A stretch of DNA of 64,000 nt from contig NZ_JASJOU010000018.1 in the NCBI RefSeq assembly GCF_030068605.1, positions 147,236-211,235 on the forward strand, in the 5' to 3' direction. The notes below the pieces were generated by a model. The model was given only the letters and a program-made list of their open reading frames with translations. It did not search any database and was not told where the DNA came from. Position 1 is the first letter of the stretch; the number at the start of each line of letters is the position of its first letter. A program made the translations under genes and the position numbers. This document shows, piece by piece, positions 35,333 to 43,479 of the stretch. Source of the stretch: Xanthocytophaga agilis (GTDB lineage Bacteria; Bacteroidota; Bacteroidia; Cytophagales; 172606-1).

Positions 35333-35905
35333 CTAAAATGCTATAGTTTTTCGTATCCTGCTCAATGACTGAGGAGTTATGTTAAGATAGGAGGCAATGT
35401 ACTGCTGTGGAACGTATAGAGCCAGATCAGGGTATCTTCTTATAAATTCTCTATATTTGTCAGTAGCAGTCCCAAAGTTTAGGAAATCAGTGTCTTTTAA
35501 CTTAGTAAGTAACAGCGCCTCAGATAGGACTTTAGTAAGTATAAATAGCTGCGGAATGGTTTCTGTTAACTTTTCCCAGTCCTTGTGGCGTATACAATTT
35601 ATCCGGCTTTTGACTACTGCCTGTAACGGATAGGTGCTTGGCTTACGGCTATAGTAGCTTTCCAGGTCAACGATAAATTGATTTTCTCTGAAAAAATACC
35701 TTGTCACTTCTTCACCACCCTCGCTGAGTAAATAAGTCCTTACAACTCCACTGCAGATAAAACCTATTTCATTGCATACATTTCCAATAGTTAGAAAATA
35801 CTCACCAGATTCTAACTCCCTTTCTTCAAAATAAGAAAGTATAGTCGCGATATCACTATTCGTAAGAATACCTCCAAAGCTAAGTACAGCTTTTAATTTT
35901 TCCAT
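35333..35905 (-). CDS. Crp/Fnr-family cyclic-nucleotide-binding-type regulator
   Basis: A 190-residue regulator. The cNMP-binding-like barrel covers about residues 1-130 (LESGEYFLTIGNVCNEIGFI, GVVRTYLLSEGGEEVTRYFF). A short C-terminal helix-turn-helix follows (VPQQYIASYLNITPQSLSRIRK). It resembles the many Bacteroidota Crp-like proteins that sense unknown ligands; the phosphate-binding cassette of true cAMP receptors is not obvious. The start MEKLK at 35905 places it 4 bp after the stop of the upstream epimerase gene, a tight operon. Autoregulation of that operon is likely but not shown. Confidence 0.88.
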   Translation of the reverse strand: MEKLKAVLSFGGILTNSDIATILSYFEERELESGEYFLTIGNVCNEIGFICSGVVRTYLLSEGGEEVTRYFFRENQFIVDLESYYSRKPSTYPLQAVVKSRINCIRHKDWEKLTETIPQLFILTKVLSEALLLTKLKDTDFLNFGTATDKYREFIRRYPDLALYVPQQYIASYLNITPQSLSRIRKTIAF

Positions 35906-35909
35906 CTGC

Positions 35910-36938
35910 CTACTTAACAAGACCTAGTTGAAAAACACTTTCAGCACAAGATAGGACAGATTCTTCAGGTTTGACAGGCTTCCATCCTAAATCTTTGATA
36001 GCCTTTGAATTATCCATTTTCCGTTCAGTATCCAGATCAAGCATAACTGGTTTTATAGTGGCATCAAAAAGTGAAAGCATACGCACCAAAAAATTGGGTA
36101 GTTTTCGGGAAGGCAATTTCTTTGCCGGATAAGCCTTTTGCAACACTTTATTTATTTCGCTGTAGGTAAGATAACCGGCAGAACCAATATAACGCTGATT
36201 AGCAGCTTGTGGTTTTTCCATAGCCAGAATTAATAGAGCAGCAATGGATCGTACATCTACTACCTCCCAACCAATTTGAGGTATGGCAGGCAAGCTACCA
36301 TCCAATGCCTTAACAACTACATTAATGGAGGCACTAAAATCTTCTGCAAGCAATGGGCCAAGAATAAGGCCCGGACATACCACTGTCAACTCCAAACCTG
36401 ATTTTTCATGTTGCATAAAGTCCCAGGCTGCTTTTTCAGCTATAGTCTTACTTTTAAAATACGGTGTCAGATCATCTTTCCGGTTCAAATCAGTCCAGTT
36501 AGTCTCATCAAATCTTCCTTTCCGTCGTTCTATAGGCTGACCGTATGTAATAGCAGCAGATGAGCTTGTTATCACTACCCTCTTCACATTGTTGCTAACA
36601 GCAGCTGATAATATGTGTATGTTTCCCAGCTTTGCGGGTACAATTAATTCGTTTTCATCTTTGGGCATTACTTTCGGAAAGGGAGAAGCGATATGTTGCA
36701 CATAATCAACATCTGCCATTATCTGTCTCCATATATTTGGATCTTGGATATCCGCTTCTACAAAACGCAGATTGTCGGTTCTGGTATGTTTTGAAATGGC
36801 CCGCTTGATAGCCTCTGCCTTTTTCATATCTCTCAATGTACCAAGTACCTGATATCCTTTTTCAAGGAGTTGAATAGCGGTATGTGACCCCACAAAACCT
36901 GTGATTCCTGTCAGTAAAACTTTGCTGTTAGTTGTCAT
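35910..36938 (-). CDS. Extended-SDR NAD(P)-dependent epimerase/reductase (dihydroflavonol-reductase-like)
   Basis: A 342-residue oxidoreductase. The Rossmann motif is TGITGFVGSHTA near the N-terminus. The catalytic Tyr-x-x-x-Lys is YFKSK, with the supporting Ser in VVITSSSAA. DFR/aldehyde-reductase-like features include VVCPGLILGP and NQRYIGSAGYLTYSEI. It probably reduces a small carbonyl compound with NADPH; the substrate is unknown. The start is the ATG at 36938-36936 (MTTNSKVLLTG), because the upstream in-frame residues are hydrophobic and outside the fold. It is co-transcribed with the Crp/Fnr gene 4 bp downstream. Confidence 0.9.
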   Translation of the reverse strand: MTTNSKVLLTGITGFVGSHTAIQLLEKGYQVLGTLRDMKKAEAIKRAISKHTRTDNLRFVEADIQDPNIWRQIMADVDYVQHIASPFPKVMPKDENELIVPAKLGNIHILSAAVSNNVKRVVITSSSAAITYGQPIERRKGRFDETNWTDLNRKDDLTPYFKSKTIAEKAAWDFMQHEKSGLELTVVCPGLILGPLLAEDFSASINVVVKALDGSLPAIPQIGWEVVDVRSIAALLILAMEKPQAANQRYIGSAGYLTYSEINKVLQKAYPAKKLPSRKLPNFLVRMLSLFDATIKPVMLDLDTERKMDNSKAIKDLGWKPVKPEESVLSCAESVFQLGLVK

Positions 36939-37129
36939 GCTATAGAGTATTTGTTTCAAGAGCAAATATGTCAATAGCAATCCAAGCATGAATTAACAAA
37001 TGGTAAGAAATACAACCATTTGCAATTTAGATTACCTGAGACTTTTAAGGCATTCCATATCGTATTGGTTTTAGAAATGCTAAGCGAAACGGATTTAACA
37101 AATCTGTTTCAAACATGACTATCGAAGAC

Positions 37130-37236
37130 TGAGCAATTGGGCAACTATTCAGCAAGGCAAGCGAACAGAAACCGAATCACTTTACAAAATGACTGGAAGT
37201 ATGTTTACTTTTGAGAGTGATCGGTACTCCGGTCAA
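37130..37236. repeat. Relic copy of the TGACCGG palindrome family
   Basis: GGGCAACTATTCAGCAAGGC and AAAATGACTGGAAGTATG here correspond to GGGCAACTATTTAGCAAGGC and AAAATGACCGGAACTCTG at 15113-15180, in the same order and spacing. A final unit, TGATCGGTACTCCGGTCA, ends it. The degree of match indicates common descent with subsequent decay. Confidence 0.6.
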
Positions 37237-37412
37237 ATAATCCTATGTCTAGGAATAGACGAGGTTTTCAGAATACGTTGCTGTAATTTTACAGCTTTGA
37301 GTGTAAGTATAGGCTTATACCAATGGCTGTCTATTTTGTAGTCCGTTCTTCTACAATTCCACAAAAATTTCCTCACTCTACACAATTTCATATATTCTAC
37401 TCCTATCAGTAT

Positions 37413-37441
37413 AAATACCTGTTTTTAAAATTGAGTATTTA
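37413..37441 (+). promoter_or_regulatory. Directional 29-bp element D, copy 7
   Basis: Plus strand: AAATACCTGTTTT, TAA, AATTGAGTATTTA. It points at the RES-domain gene (ATG 191 bp away), with a T-tailed hairpin in between. Confidence 0.6.
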
Positions 37442-37450
37442 ACGTAATCG

Positions 37451-37493
37451 AAAACTAATGGACAGAAAGAATATGCTTTGAGAATTAGTTTTT
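37451..37493 (+). terminator. T-tailed hairpin just after element D copy 7
   Basis: AAAACTAAT pairs with ATTAGTTTT, and the T-run continues (TTTTTATC). It begins 10 bp after the 29-bp element. If the element is a promoter, this could be an attenuator or end a very short RNA. Confidence 0.4.
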
Positions 37494-37632
37494 ATCTGTT
37501 TGTGATATTTCAACTTGCCCGAGTTTTTTTTGGAAACAGGTCCATTGAAAGACTTAACCTGCCTATAACATATATAGCTGATTATTATTTCCATCTTGCC
37601 CAGATACTGTATCATTTTTTACTATTTCTGCT

Positions 37633-38940
37633 ATGCATGTATACGATTTTATCACCGATGAATTTCATTATCAACTCAAACAAAAAGCCCGAAAAGGAAA
37701 TGATCGGTTTGAGCATGTTATAAAAGAATACAAGACACAATTTTTTCAACATTTGCGACAATGTAAACCTGACTCTCCTACTCGTTATCTGCCCAGCTCT
37801 CTGCGGAAAAACAAATCTGTGAATGAGTGGCTTACACTGGTGTGTGAAACTATTCAGAAAGAAGAATCAGTGGCAAAACAGATTTTTGAGGAAGTAATTG
37901 ACGGTTATTTTCTATTTCTACGCGGAAAACATTTTCTATCGACTCTCAAATATCAGGACCTTTTGGAACGATACAATTTGTTGTTTGAAGAAGATATACT
38001 GAATCTAAGTCTGTTTTTCCGAGGTACTGACCTAAAAGGTCCAGGTAACAAAAAATTTTATCATATACCCTACAACACACGGCATAAAGTAAAGAACCAG
38101 CGTTTTAGCTTTTCCGGAATTCCTTTCTTGTATCTGGGAGCCAGTATTGCCGACATCTATTTTGAGTTTAATCAGGCAGATCTACACACACATGAACCCT
38201 ATGTAGCAGCCTTTGCTTTCCATCCTATGGATTTGAATCAAATCCATTCCAGACAACCCAAGCTATTTAACATTACTAACTTACTTTTTAACGGAGTCAA
38301 TGAGCAGATTGCCTTTCTTACAGATTCAAACCCCAAACCACCTATGAAACAAAAAAAGACGTTGATTACAGATCTGACAGGTTGCTTTCGCAAATTAATC
38401 TTATCTCATGTATGTACCTTTCCCAGAAGGGAGAATGGTAGTGCCTTCTGTGAAGAATATGTCATTCCCCAGTTATTTACAGAAGCGTTGCGTATGCACC
38501 AATACGATGGAATTATATTCTCGTCTACCAGCTTTTCCGAACAAAAGATAACGTATTCTATGCCTTTTCCCAACTTACGTTTTAAGGACAATCTGGTATG
38601 GTTTACTACCTACAAGGAAGATTCCCTTTATGATGAAAACCTTCTTGATATGTTTGAGATCACCGTAAAAGATATGAAAGGTTTTGGTCTGTCCGATAAG
38701 GCGGTTTTGGAGGAAAAAATATGCCATCAGATCCAGGATATTGAACAACAACTATCGGATAGACCCGACACTATCAGATGTTCGTATCTGAGAAGATCCC
38801 TTGCCGACATATCTCAACGCTTGGGACTCTATAAAGATATGAAAATTAATGGTCAGCTTTATTTGAATACCTATGCTGGCAAGCTCGAACTCATTTACAC
38901 ACAAAATTATCTGGCATTTTTGGAAAATCAACTCTTATAA
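37633..38940 (+). CDS. RES-domain protein (possible NAD+-acting enzyme)
   Basis: A 435-residue soluble protein. Residues about 125-315 match the RES domain: Arg130 in LFFRGTD, the core RFSFSGIPFLYLG (157-169), and Glu178 in DIYFEF, as in RES toxins that break down NAD+. Typical toxins are ~150-230 residues and sit beside an Xre/DUF2384 antitoxin. Here the protein is twice as long, with a ~120-residue helical N-terminus and a ~110-residue C-terminal extension (IQDIEQQLSDRPDTIRCSYL), and there is no antitoxin gene on either side. It may be a stand-alone RES protein of the larger, little-studied class. The ATG at 37633 fits the coding pattern. The directional 29-bp element lies upstream and faces it. 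Confidence 0.8.
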   Translation: MHVYDFITDEFHYQLKQKARKGNDRFEHVIKEYKTQFFQHLRQCKPDSPTRYLPSSLRKNKSVNEWLTLVCETIQKEESVAKQIFEEVIDGYFLFLRGKHFLSTLKYQDLLERYNLLFEEDILNLSLFFRGTDLKGPGNKKFYHIPYNTRHKVKNQRFSFSGIPFLYLGASIADIYFEFNQADLHTHEPYVAAFAFHPMDLNQIHSRQPKLFNITNLLFNGVNEQIAFLTDSNPKPPMKQKKTLITDLTGCFRKLILSHVCTFPRRENGSAFCEEYVIPQLFTEALRMHQYDGIIFSSTSFSEQKITYSMPFPNLRFKDNLVWFTTYKEDSLYDENLLDMFEITVKDMKGFGLSDKAVLEEKICHQIQDIEQQLSDRPDTIRCSYLRRSLADISQRLGLYKDMKINGQLYLNTYAGKLELIYTQNYLAFLENQLL

Positions 38941-39460
38941 AACAACAATTCTATCTATATGAATTGCCGCTCTTTCGCTACATTCTCTTCTTTTATACCA
39001 AATTTTATACACCACAACCTTCTTCTGTAGATAAACCTCCCATCTGTTCCCCATCTTTATACATCCCAGGTCTGGAATTAATACGTAACTTACTGATAGA
39101 AATACGTGTTTTTAAAATTGAGTATTTAGCACATATCATCCCTACATAGAAAACTTGGGAGTATAGACTCCCTTTCGTCTATAACGAGAGCCCATATGAC
39201 CTAGCTCATCCTATACAGGCTTTATCTACCTGTAGAAGTAATTATTTAACCTAACTAAAATAGAATACAAGCTATTTTCCGATTTGTTAAAGCCTTTCTA
39301 ATTGAGGCAAAAGAGAATTTCTCAAAAAATAATCTAAGAAAGGTACATTTTTTATCGCCTTTATGCGACAGTTAAAGCAGCCTAAAAGCTTATAACCAAT
39401 TCGTTTACAGGCTGTGATACTATAGTTTACTCAATTATACACCTCAACTAGTCACTTCCT
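38941..39460. other. Intergenic region with element D and small hairpin
   Basis: It contains directional element copy 8 (39100-39128) and, 28 bp later, a small hairpin GGGAGT-ATAG-ACTCCC (39157-39172) followed by TTTCG. No gene seen. Confidence 0.5.
39100..39128 (+). promoter_or_regulatory. Directional 29-bp element D, copy 8
   Basis: Plus strand: AAATACGTGTTTT, TAA, AATTGAGTATTTA. It points at the alcohol dehydrogenase gene, whose ATG is 332 bp away. Confidence 0.6.
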
Positions 39461-40618
39461 ATGATTGCTATGAATTTTCGGGGCCCTTTTCGGGTCCGTG
39501 CTGACCGCAACAAACCTGATCCCGTCATTGAGCATCCTGAAGATGCAATCGTTCGGGTTACCCGGTCGTGTATATGCGGTTCTGATCTGCATTTATACCA
39601 TGGTCTTGTGCCGGATACCCGCGTAGGGACAACCTTTGGCCATGAATTTACAGGAGAAGTCGTCGAAGTCGGTTCCTCCGTCAAAAACCTGAAGGTCGGA
39701 GATCATGTACTGGTACCCTTTAATATTGCCTGTGGCGTATGTCCATTCTGTAAACAGGAATTATATGGGAACTGCCATGAGTCCAATCCGGAAGCTACTG
39801 CAGTAGGTGGTATTTTTGGGTATTCGCATACAGCTGGTGGCTTTGATGGCGGGCAGGCAGAATATGTACGTGTTCCATTTGCAGATGTAGGTCCAATGGT
39901 AATTCCTCCGGATCTGGACCTGGATGATGCCGTCCTGCTCACAGATGTAGTTCCAACTGGTTATCAGGCCGCAGAAATGGGAGGCATTAAGGAGGGAGAT
40001 ACAGTGGTAGTCTTTGGAGCCGGACCTGTCGGTATTATGGCAGCAAAATGTGCCTGGCTTTTTGGAGCAGGTCGGGTGATTATCATTGACCAGCTGGATT
40101 ATCGGTTGGAATTTGCCCAAAGATTTGCTCAATGCGAAGCCTATAACTTCCGTTCATTATCTGACCCAGTACTGTTTTTGAAAAAGACAACGGATTATTT
40201 TGGTGCAGATGTATGTATTGATGCCGTAGGTTGTGAAGCAGCAGGTAGTACACTCCAAACCATCACAGGTAGAAAAACATTGCTCCAGGCAGGTTCTGCT
40301 ACAGCTCTGCACTGGGCCATTAATTCTGTCAAAAAAGGTGGTATTGTGTCCATTGTGGGTGTATATGGTCCTACAGGTAATCTGATTCCGATTGGCAATG
40401 TGGTTAACAAAGGTATTACCATCCGGGCCAATCAGGCCTCTGTGAAACGGCTGTTACCAAAACTGATCGAACACATACGTGCCGGACGACTCAATCCCAA
40501 AGAAATCATCACCCATCGTGTACCGTTGGAAGAAGTATCAGATGCGTATCATATTTTTTCCCGAAAGCTTGATAACTGTATCAAGACAATACTTATACCT
40601 CCTTCTGCAAGAGCCTAA
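39461..40618 (+). CDS. Zinc-dependent alcohol dehydrogenase (formaldehyde-dehydrogenase-like, MDR family)
   Basis: A 385-residue medium-chain dehydrogenase. Catalytic zinc ligands: C39 (CICGSDLHLYHG) and H61-E62 (FGHEF). The structural zinc lobe has C91, C94, C97 and C105 (ACGVCPFCKQELYGNC). The NAD-binding motif is VVFGAGPVGIMAA, with an acidic residue at the end of the second strand (IIIDQ), suggesting NAD+. The overall pattern matches the glutathione-independent formaldehyde dehydrogenase-like branch. It probably oxidises an aldehyde or alcohol. The next gene starts 24 bp downstream and forms an operon with it. Confidence 0.93.
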   Translation: MIAMNFRGPFRVRADRNKPDPVIEHPEDAIVRVTRSCICGSDLHLYHGLVPDTRVGTTFGHEFTGEVVEVGSSVKNLKVGDHVLVPFNIACGVCPFCKQELYGNCHESNPEATAVGGIFGYSHTAGGFDGGQAEYVRVPFADVGPMVIPPDLDLDDAVLLTDVVPTGYQAAEMGGIKEGDTVVVFGAGPVGIMAAKCAWLFGAGRVIIIDQLDYRLEFAQRFAQCEAYNFRSLSDPVLFLKKTTDYFGADVCIDAVGCEAAGSTLQTITGRKTLLQAGSATALHWAINSVKKGGIVSIVGVYGPTGNLIPIGNVVNKGITIRANQASVKRLLPKLIEHIRAGRLNPKEIITHRVPLEEVSDAYHIFSRKLDNCIKTILIPPSARA

Positions 40619-40642
40619 CACTAACCATAAATCTGAGCTATC

Positions 40643-41152
40643 ATGAAAAAAAAGCCTGAAGATTATTCCCATATCAAGGGATGGGGAATAGATGCTGATC
40701 CGGAAAATGAACCAACCTATCCAATTAAGAAGTATACCGGTGATGACCACAAACGTCTTTCGTATGCCAAACCGCCACAGCAGCCAAGCAAAGTGGAGAT
40801 ACTACATTCTAATGAACGTCCTGGTCTGACTTCTGTTTTTGGTACATCGTCTCCTCCATCAGGTTTGAGTGGCCTTATTCGCCGGCATGCCTTTACATAT
40901 AGTGAAGGTAACTGGGGTCACTGGCTATCACTGATACTGGCAGATCGTATCAATGTGTGGGAAGGTATTGCCTCGGATCTGATGCATGGTTATATTCCAA
41001 ATATATTTGCAGAACGTGGATGGAATGCTGAACTCAAATACAATCGAAAGGGTGCTATTCAAAAGGTTGTTACAGGAGTATTGGTTGCAACGGTTGCAGC
41101 CGGCTTACTATATAGGCTAACAAGAAAGAAGAAAAAGACTCACTGGCTGTAA
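40643..41152 (+). CDS. Unknown protein with C-terminal membrane anchor, operon partner of the dehydrogenase
   Basis: A 169-residue protein. The N-terminal ~75 residues are polar and proline-rich (HIKGWGIDADPENEPTYPI). A central helical part (FTYSEGNWGHWLSLILADR) follows. One transmembrane helix near the end (VVTGVLVATVAAGLLYRLT) is followed by a Lys/Arg tail, so most of the protein should face the cytoplasm. I do not recognise a named family, though the 24-bp spacing ties it to the alcohol dehydrogenase. It may anchor or regulate that enzyme. Confidence 0.75.
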   Translation: MKKKPEDYSHIKGWGIDADPENEPTYPIKKYTGDDHKRLSYAKPPQQPSKVEILHSNERPGLTSVFGTSSPPSGLSGLIRRHAFTYSEGNWGHWLSLILADRINVWEGIASDLMHGYIPNIFAERGWNAELKYNRKGAIQKVVTGVLVATVAAGLLYRLTRKKKKTHWL

Positions 41153-41169
41153 CTTGGTCCAAATATATA

Positions 41170-41186
41170 CTTTCTCCCAGAGAAAG
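41170..41186. terminator. Short hairpin between convergent genes
   Basis: CTTTCTC-CCA-GAGAAAG (7-bp arms) lies between the stops at 41152 (+) and 41191 (-). Confidence 0.5.
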
Positions 41187-41190
41187 GACG

Positions 41191-41559
41191 TTACCTACTT
41201 TTGCTAGTCTGGGTACTCAGATATATCCAGGCCAGCAAAAAAAGAATCTCTATTGTACCATCCAACATGTAAATATTGGAGATTACATCTGAGAGAGAAT
41301 AATAAAAATCCACAGAGATAAATGCCAGGGCTGTTAATGCCCCAAGCAGAAACGCAGGCCTGGCATCTGTGTGAACAAACAAAAAGCTTCCCAGAGTTAA
41401 CGAAACTGGTATAAGCAGAGCACCTACTGTTTTTACAAGCCAGATATCTTTTTTATATCCAGTTATCATCATAAAACTTTCTATATCTATCAATGGCCAA
41501 AGGGCTGTTACTAAAATATAAACACTCTGGATTTTTATCAACCATCTGAATAATTTCAT
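41191..41559 (-). CDS. Small four-helix membrane protein
   Basis: A 122-residue protein with four predicted membrane helices (about residues 10-28, 44-62, 68-88, 97-115) and almost no polar domain. The family is not recognised; the layout resembles DoxX-like or other small integral membrane proteins. The directional 29-bp element copy 9 lies 304 bp upstream and points this way, but a perfect terminator-type hairpin (41645-41665) stands between. It could therefore have its own promoter. Confidence 0.7.
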   Translation of the reverse strand: MKLFRWLIKIQSVYILVTALWPLIDIESFMMITGYKKDIWLVKTVGALLIPVSLTLGSFLFVHTDARPAFLLGALTALAFISVDFYYSLSDVISNIYMLDGTIEILFLLAWIYLSTQTSKSR

Positions 41560-41644
41560 TTCCTATTATATGTAAGTGCTTTTAGATTTATAAAGCAGGA
41601 CATTGTATAACCTGTTTATCTGTTCATTAGAAATAGATAAAAAA

Positions 41645-41665
41645 GCCTCTCTGAATCAGAGAGGC
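41645..41665. terminator. Perfect terminator hairpin with A/T runs on both sides
   Basis: GCCTCTCTGA and TCAGAGAGGC (10-bp perfect arms) are flanked by AAAAAA and TTTTT, so it can act in both directions. On the minus strand it follows the 27-codon frame at 41757-41840. Confidence 0.75.
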
Positions 41666-41756
41666 TTTTTCGTAAACCCATTTATGCTGATATATACATA
41701 AACCTTATGTCCTTCATGAAATATTTGTATATCTGGCCATTTATCTCTCCATCTGC

Positions 41757-41840
41757 TCATTTTACAGTTCTGTATAGCAGATTAGAAGCCAGTGCTATTT
41801 CCTTATCTGTTCTTAGTAAGGGCTCTACAAAGTTCACCAT
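41757..41840 (-). CDS. Possible 27-residue micro-protein
   Basis: The frame opens at an ATG 24 bp after directional element copy 9 and reads MVNFVEPLLRTDKEIALAS then NLLYRTVK before TGA. A strong terminator follows about 90 bp later. Only its position between a putative promoter and a terminator supports it. Confidence 0.25.
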   Translation of the reverse strand: MVNFVEPLLRTDKEIALASNLLYRTVK

Positions 41841-41863
41841 TGGGATTTATGTATAAAAGAGGA

Positions 41864-41892
41864 TAAATACGCAATTACCAAAACAGGTATTT
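41864..41892 (-). promoter_or_regulatory. Directional 29-bp element D, copy 9
   Basis: Minus strand: AAATACCTGTTTT, GGT, AATTGCGTATTTA. The left-hand flank AAAAGAGGAT is shared with copy 6 and nearly with copies 3 and 4. Confidence 0.6.
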
Positions 41893-42047
41893 AACGCAAA
41901 AACGAAATAAATATCATCTACTGTCTTCCTCAAAGGTGTTTCCCACTCCTGATGTAAAGTCTTTCGGATCTCAGCTCGAACAGTTCTTCTCTATTGAGCC
42001 AAGGTCTTTTCCTGAAAAGAAAAAGGATGGGGCACACTAAAAAACAA

Positions 42048-43058
42048 CTATTCTTCTGTTTGTTTCCGCAATACTTCATGTGTACTTATATCCTGCATTA
42101 TTACCCGTTTGATACGACTTACATACTCATCTACTTCCTCAATCTTTTCTTCGTATACAGCTTGTACAGCGGTACTTATCTCCATCTGATTGACCATGGA
42201 AATAAGCATATTTTTCCGTTCCTCCAGAATTCGCATCGCCATCCATAAAGTTTCTTCCAGTTGTCTGTCTTTGTCTTCCAGAAGGGTTTGAGCAGTGTAG
42301 GCATGACCTGCATGGCAACGATAGCGAACCACATTGCCATGTTTCATCTGCCACAAGGGTCCTCCACAATCCGGGCAGATAAACACAGAACGTTCGCCAA
42401 GTTCTTCTACATTTTCAGAAGAAGTTGTTATCCGTTCTGCAATAGCAGCCTCAACCTTGATATCATCCGGAATCGGATGTTTTTCTACCTGCCGATACAC
42501 AAGTTCATTGATTAGAATGCCGATCTCAGCTGCAGGAACATTATAGTTTACATCCATATGTAATAAGACATTTCCAGGCATATCCCGATAAGGAGCTTCA
42601 GAAGGGTCCTGAACAATTGTGATTCCTTTGCTACGTCTTATAGCATCCATTCCCACAATCCCATCATACAACATTCCGGTTAGAATGACTCCTATCGCTC
42701 TGGAACCATGATAGGCAGCTGCAGAACGAAACAGTGTATCAATGGATGGCCGAAATCCGTTTTCACGTGGTCCTTTGGTCAGACGAATGTGAATGTCCGT
42801 TAATAACAGATGGCAATCTGCTGGTGCAAGGTAGATAGTACCATATGTTATAGATTCATTTGCTTCAGCAACCTTGCATGGGAGTACGGTATGCTTTTGA
42901 AGTGTAGCAACAATACTTTCTGCAGAAGAAGCGGCAGATAAATGCAGCACAATAAAGACTGCTGCAGGTAGGTCTTTTTCTAATGGTGTAATTAGGGTAA
43001 TGAGGGTTTCCAGACCTCCTGCTGATGTACCAATAACAACAATATCATGTCTGTTCAT
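42048..43058 (-). CDS. Stand-alone CheB-type protein methylesterase with C-terminal zinc-ribbon-like domain
   Basis: A 336-residue protein. The CheB methylesterase domain covers residues 1-190 with its catalytic triad S12 (GTSAGG), H39 (VLHLSA) and D132 (TGMLYDG). It lacks the N-terminal receiver of classical CheB. After a linker there is a Cys/His cluster (C228-x2-C231, then C248 and H252 in RCHAGHAYT), followed by a ~75-residue helical tail. This layout is known in CheB proteins outside flagellar chemotaxis. No cheA, cheW or receptor gene is present in the window. It is transcribed divergently from the CheB-CheR fusion gene at 43480, so the two may work in one non-chemotactic sensory pathway. 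Confidence 0.88.
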   Translation of the reverse strand: MNRHDIVVIGTSAGGLETLITLITPLEKDLPAAVFIVLHLSAASSAESIVATLQKHTVLPCKVAEANESITYGTIYLAPADCHLLLTDIHIRLTKGPRENGFRPSIDTLFRSAAAYHGSRAIGVILTGMLYDGIVGMDAIRRSKGITIVQDPSEAPYRDMPGNVLLHMDVNYNVPAAEIGILINELVYRQVEKHPIPDDIKVEAAIAERITTSSENVEELGERSVFICPDCGGPLWQMKHGNVVRYRCHAGHAYTAQTLLEDKDRQLEETLWMAMRILEERKNMLISMVNQMEISTAVQAVYEEKIEEVDEYVSRIKRVIMQDISTHEVLRKQTEE

Positions 43059-43479
43059 AATGTAGTACTAATCAGTAGTGAAAAAAAATAGTGAAAAAAC
43101 GAAGTGTCTGTTATTTCATAAATGTATACTTTACATAAGAAGTACAACCGGCTCTAATAGTAGGATTTTTTGCTACAATTGTTTCTGTTTCTAGGCAATA
43201 TTTGTTAACTCTGCACGAATTTACTGTCGTTTTTTCATAAAATACCTGTTATAGTCAAAGTAAGGCTCTGAAAAACAGTATAATTTCTAAAAATGAAATA
43301 CTGTCTGAATACATCACTTCTATTCATAGGAATCGCTATGTGGTATACTTTGTATTTTTACCTTATCAGGATAGTATCTCTTTCAAAGTAATTAACATAT
43401 AGCTAAAAAATAATGCCTTGTTGTCAGTTTAATCTGTCAGATAACTTCCCTATTATATACACAACAGTTTTTTATATTG
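43059..43479. other. Divergent promoter region, CheB / CheB-CheR
   Basis: About 420 bp of AT-rich DNA that should hold both promoters. I see no directional 29-bp element here. A 32-codon hydrophobic frame (43293-43391) is too weak to call. Confidence 0.5.

Larger units (their letters stand above)
36939..37632. other. Divergent intergenic region with repeat relic, element D and hairpin
   Basis: About 690 bp between divergent genes. It contains the palindrome-family relic (37130-37236), directional element copy 7 (37413-37441) and a hairpin (37451-37493). A plus-strand frame at 37478-37723 overlaps the real RES gene out of frame and is not coding. Confidence 0.55.
41560..42047. other. Intergenic region with terminator, micro-frame and element D
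   Basis: Reading the minus strand: directional element copy 9 (41864-41892), a 27-codon frame (41757-41840), and a strong hairpin (41645-41665). The arrangement looks like a tiny transcription unit. Confidence 0.5.

Noticed and set aside
37478..37723. 81-codon plus-strand frame before the RES gene
   Set aside because: Overlaps the start of the RES gene in another phase, and its translation is hydrophobic and AT-driven.
43293..43391. 32-codon hydrophobic frame upstream of the CheB-CheR gene
   Set aside because: Too short and unsupported; probably chance in AT-rich DNA.
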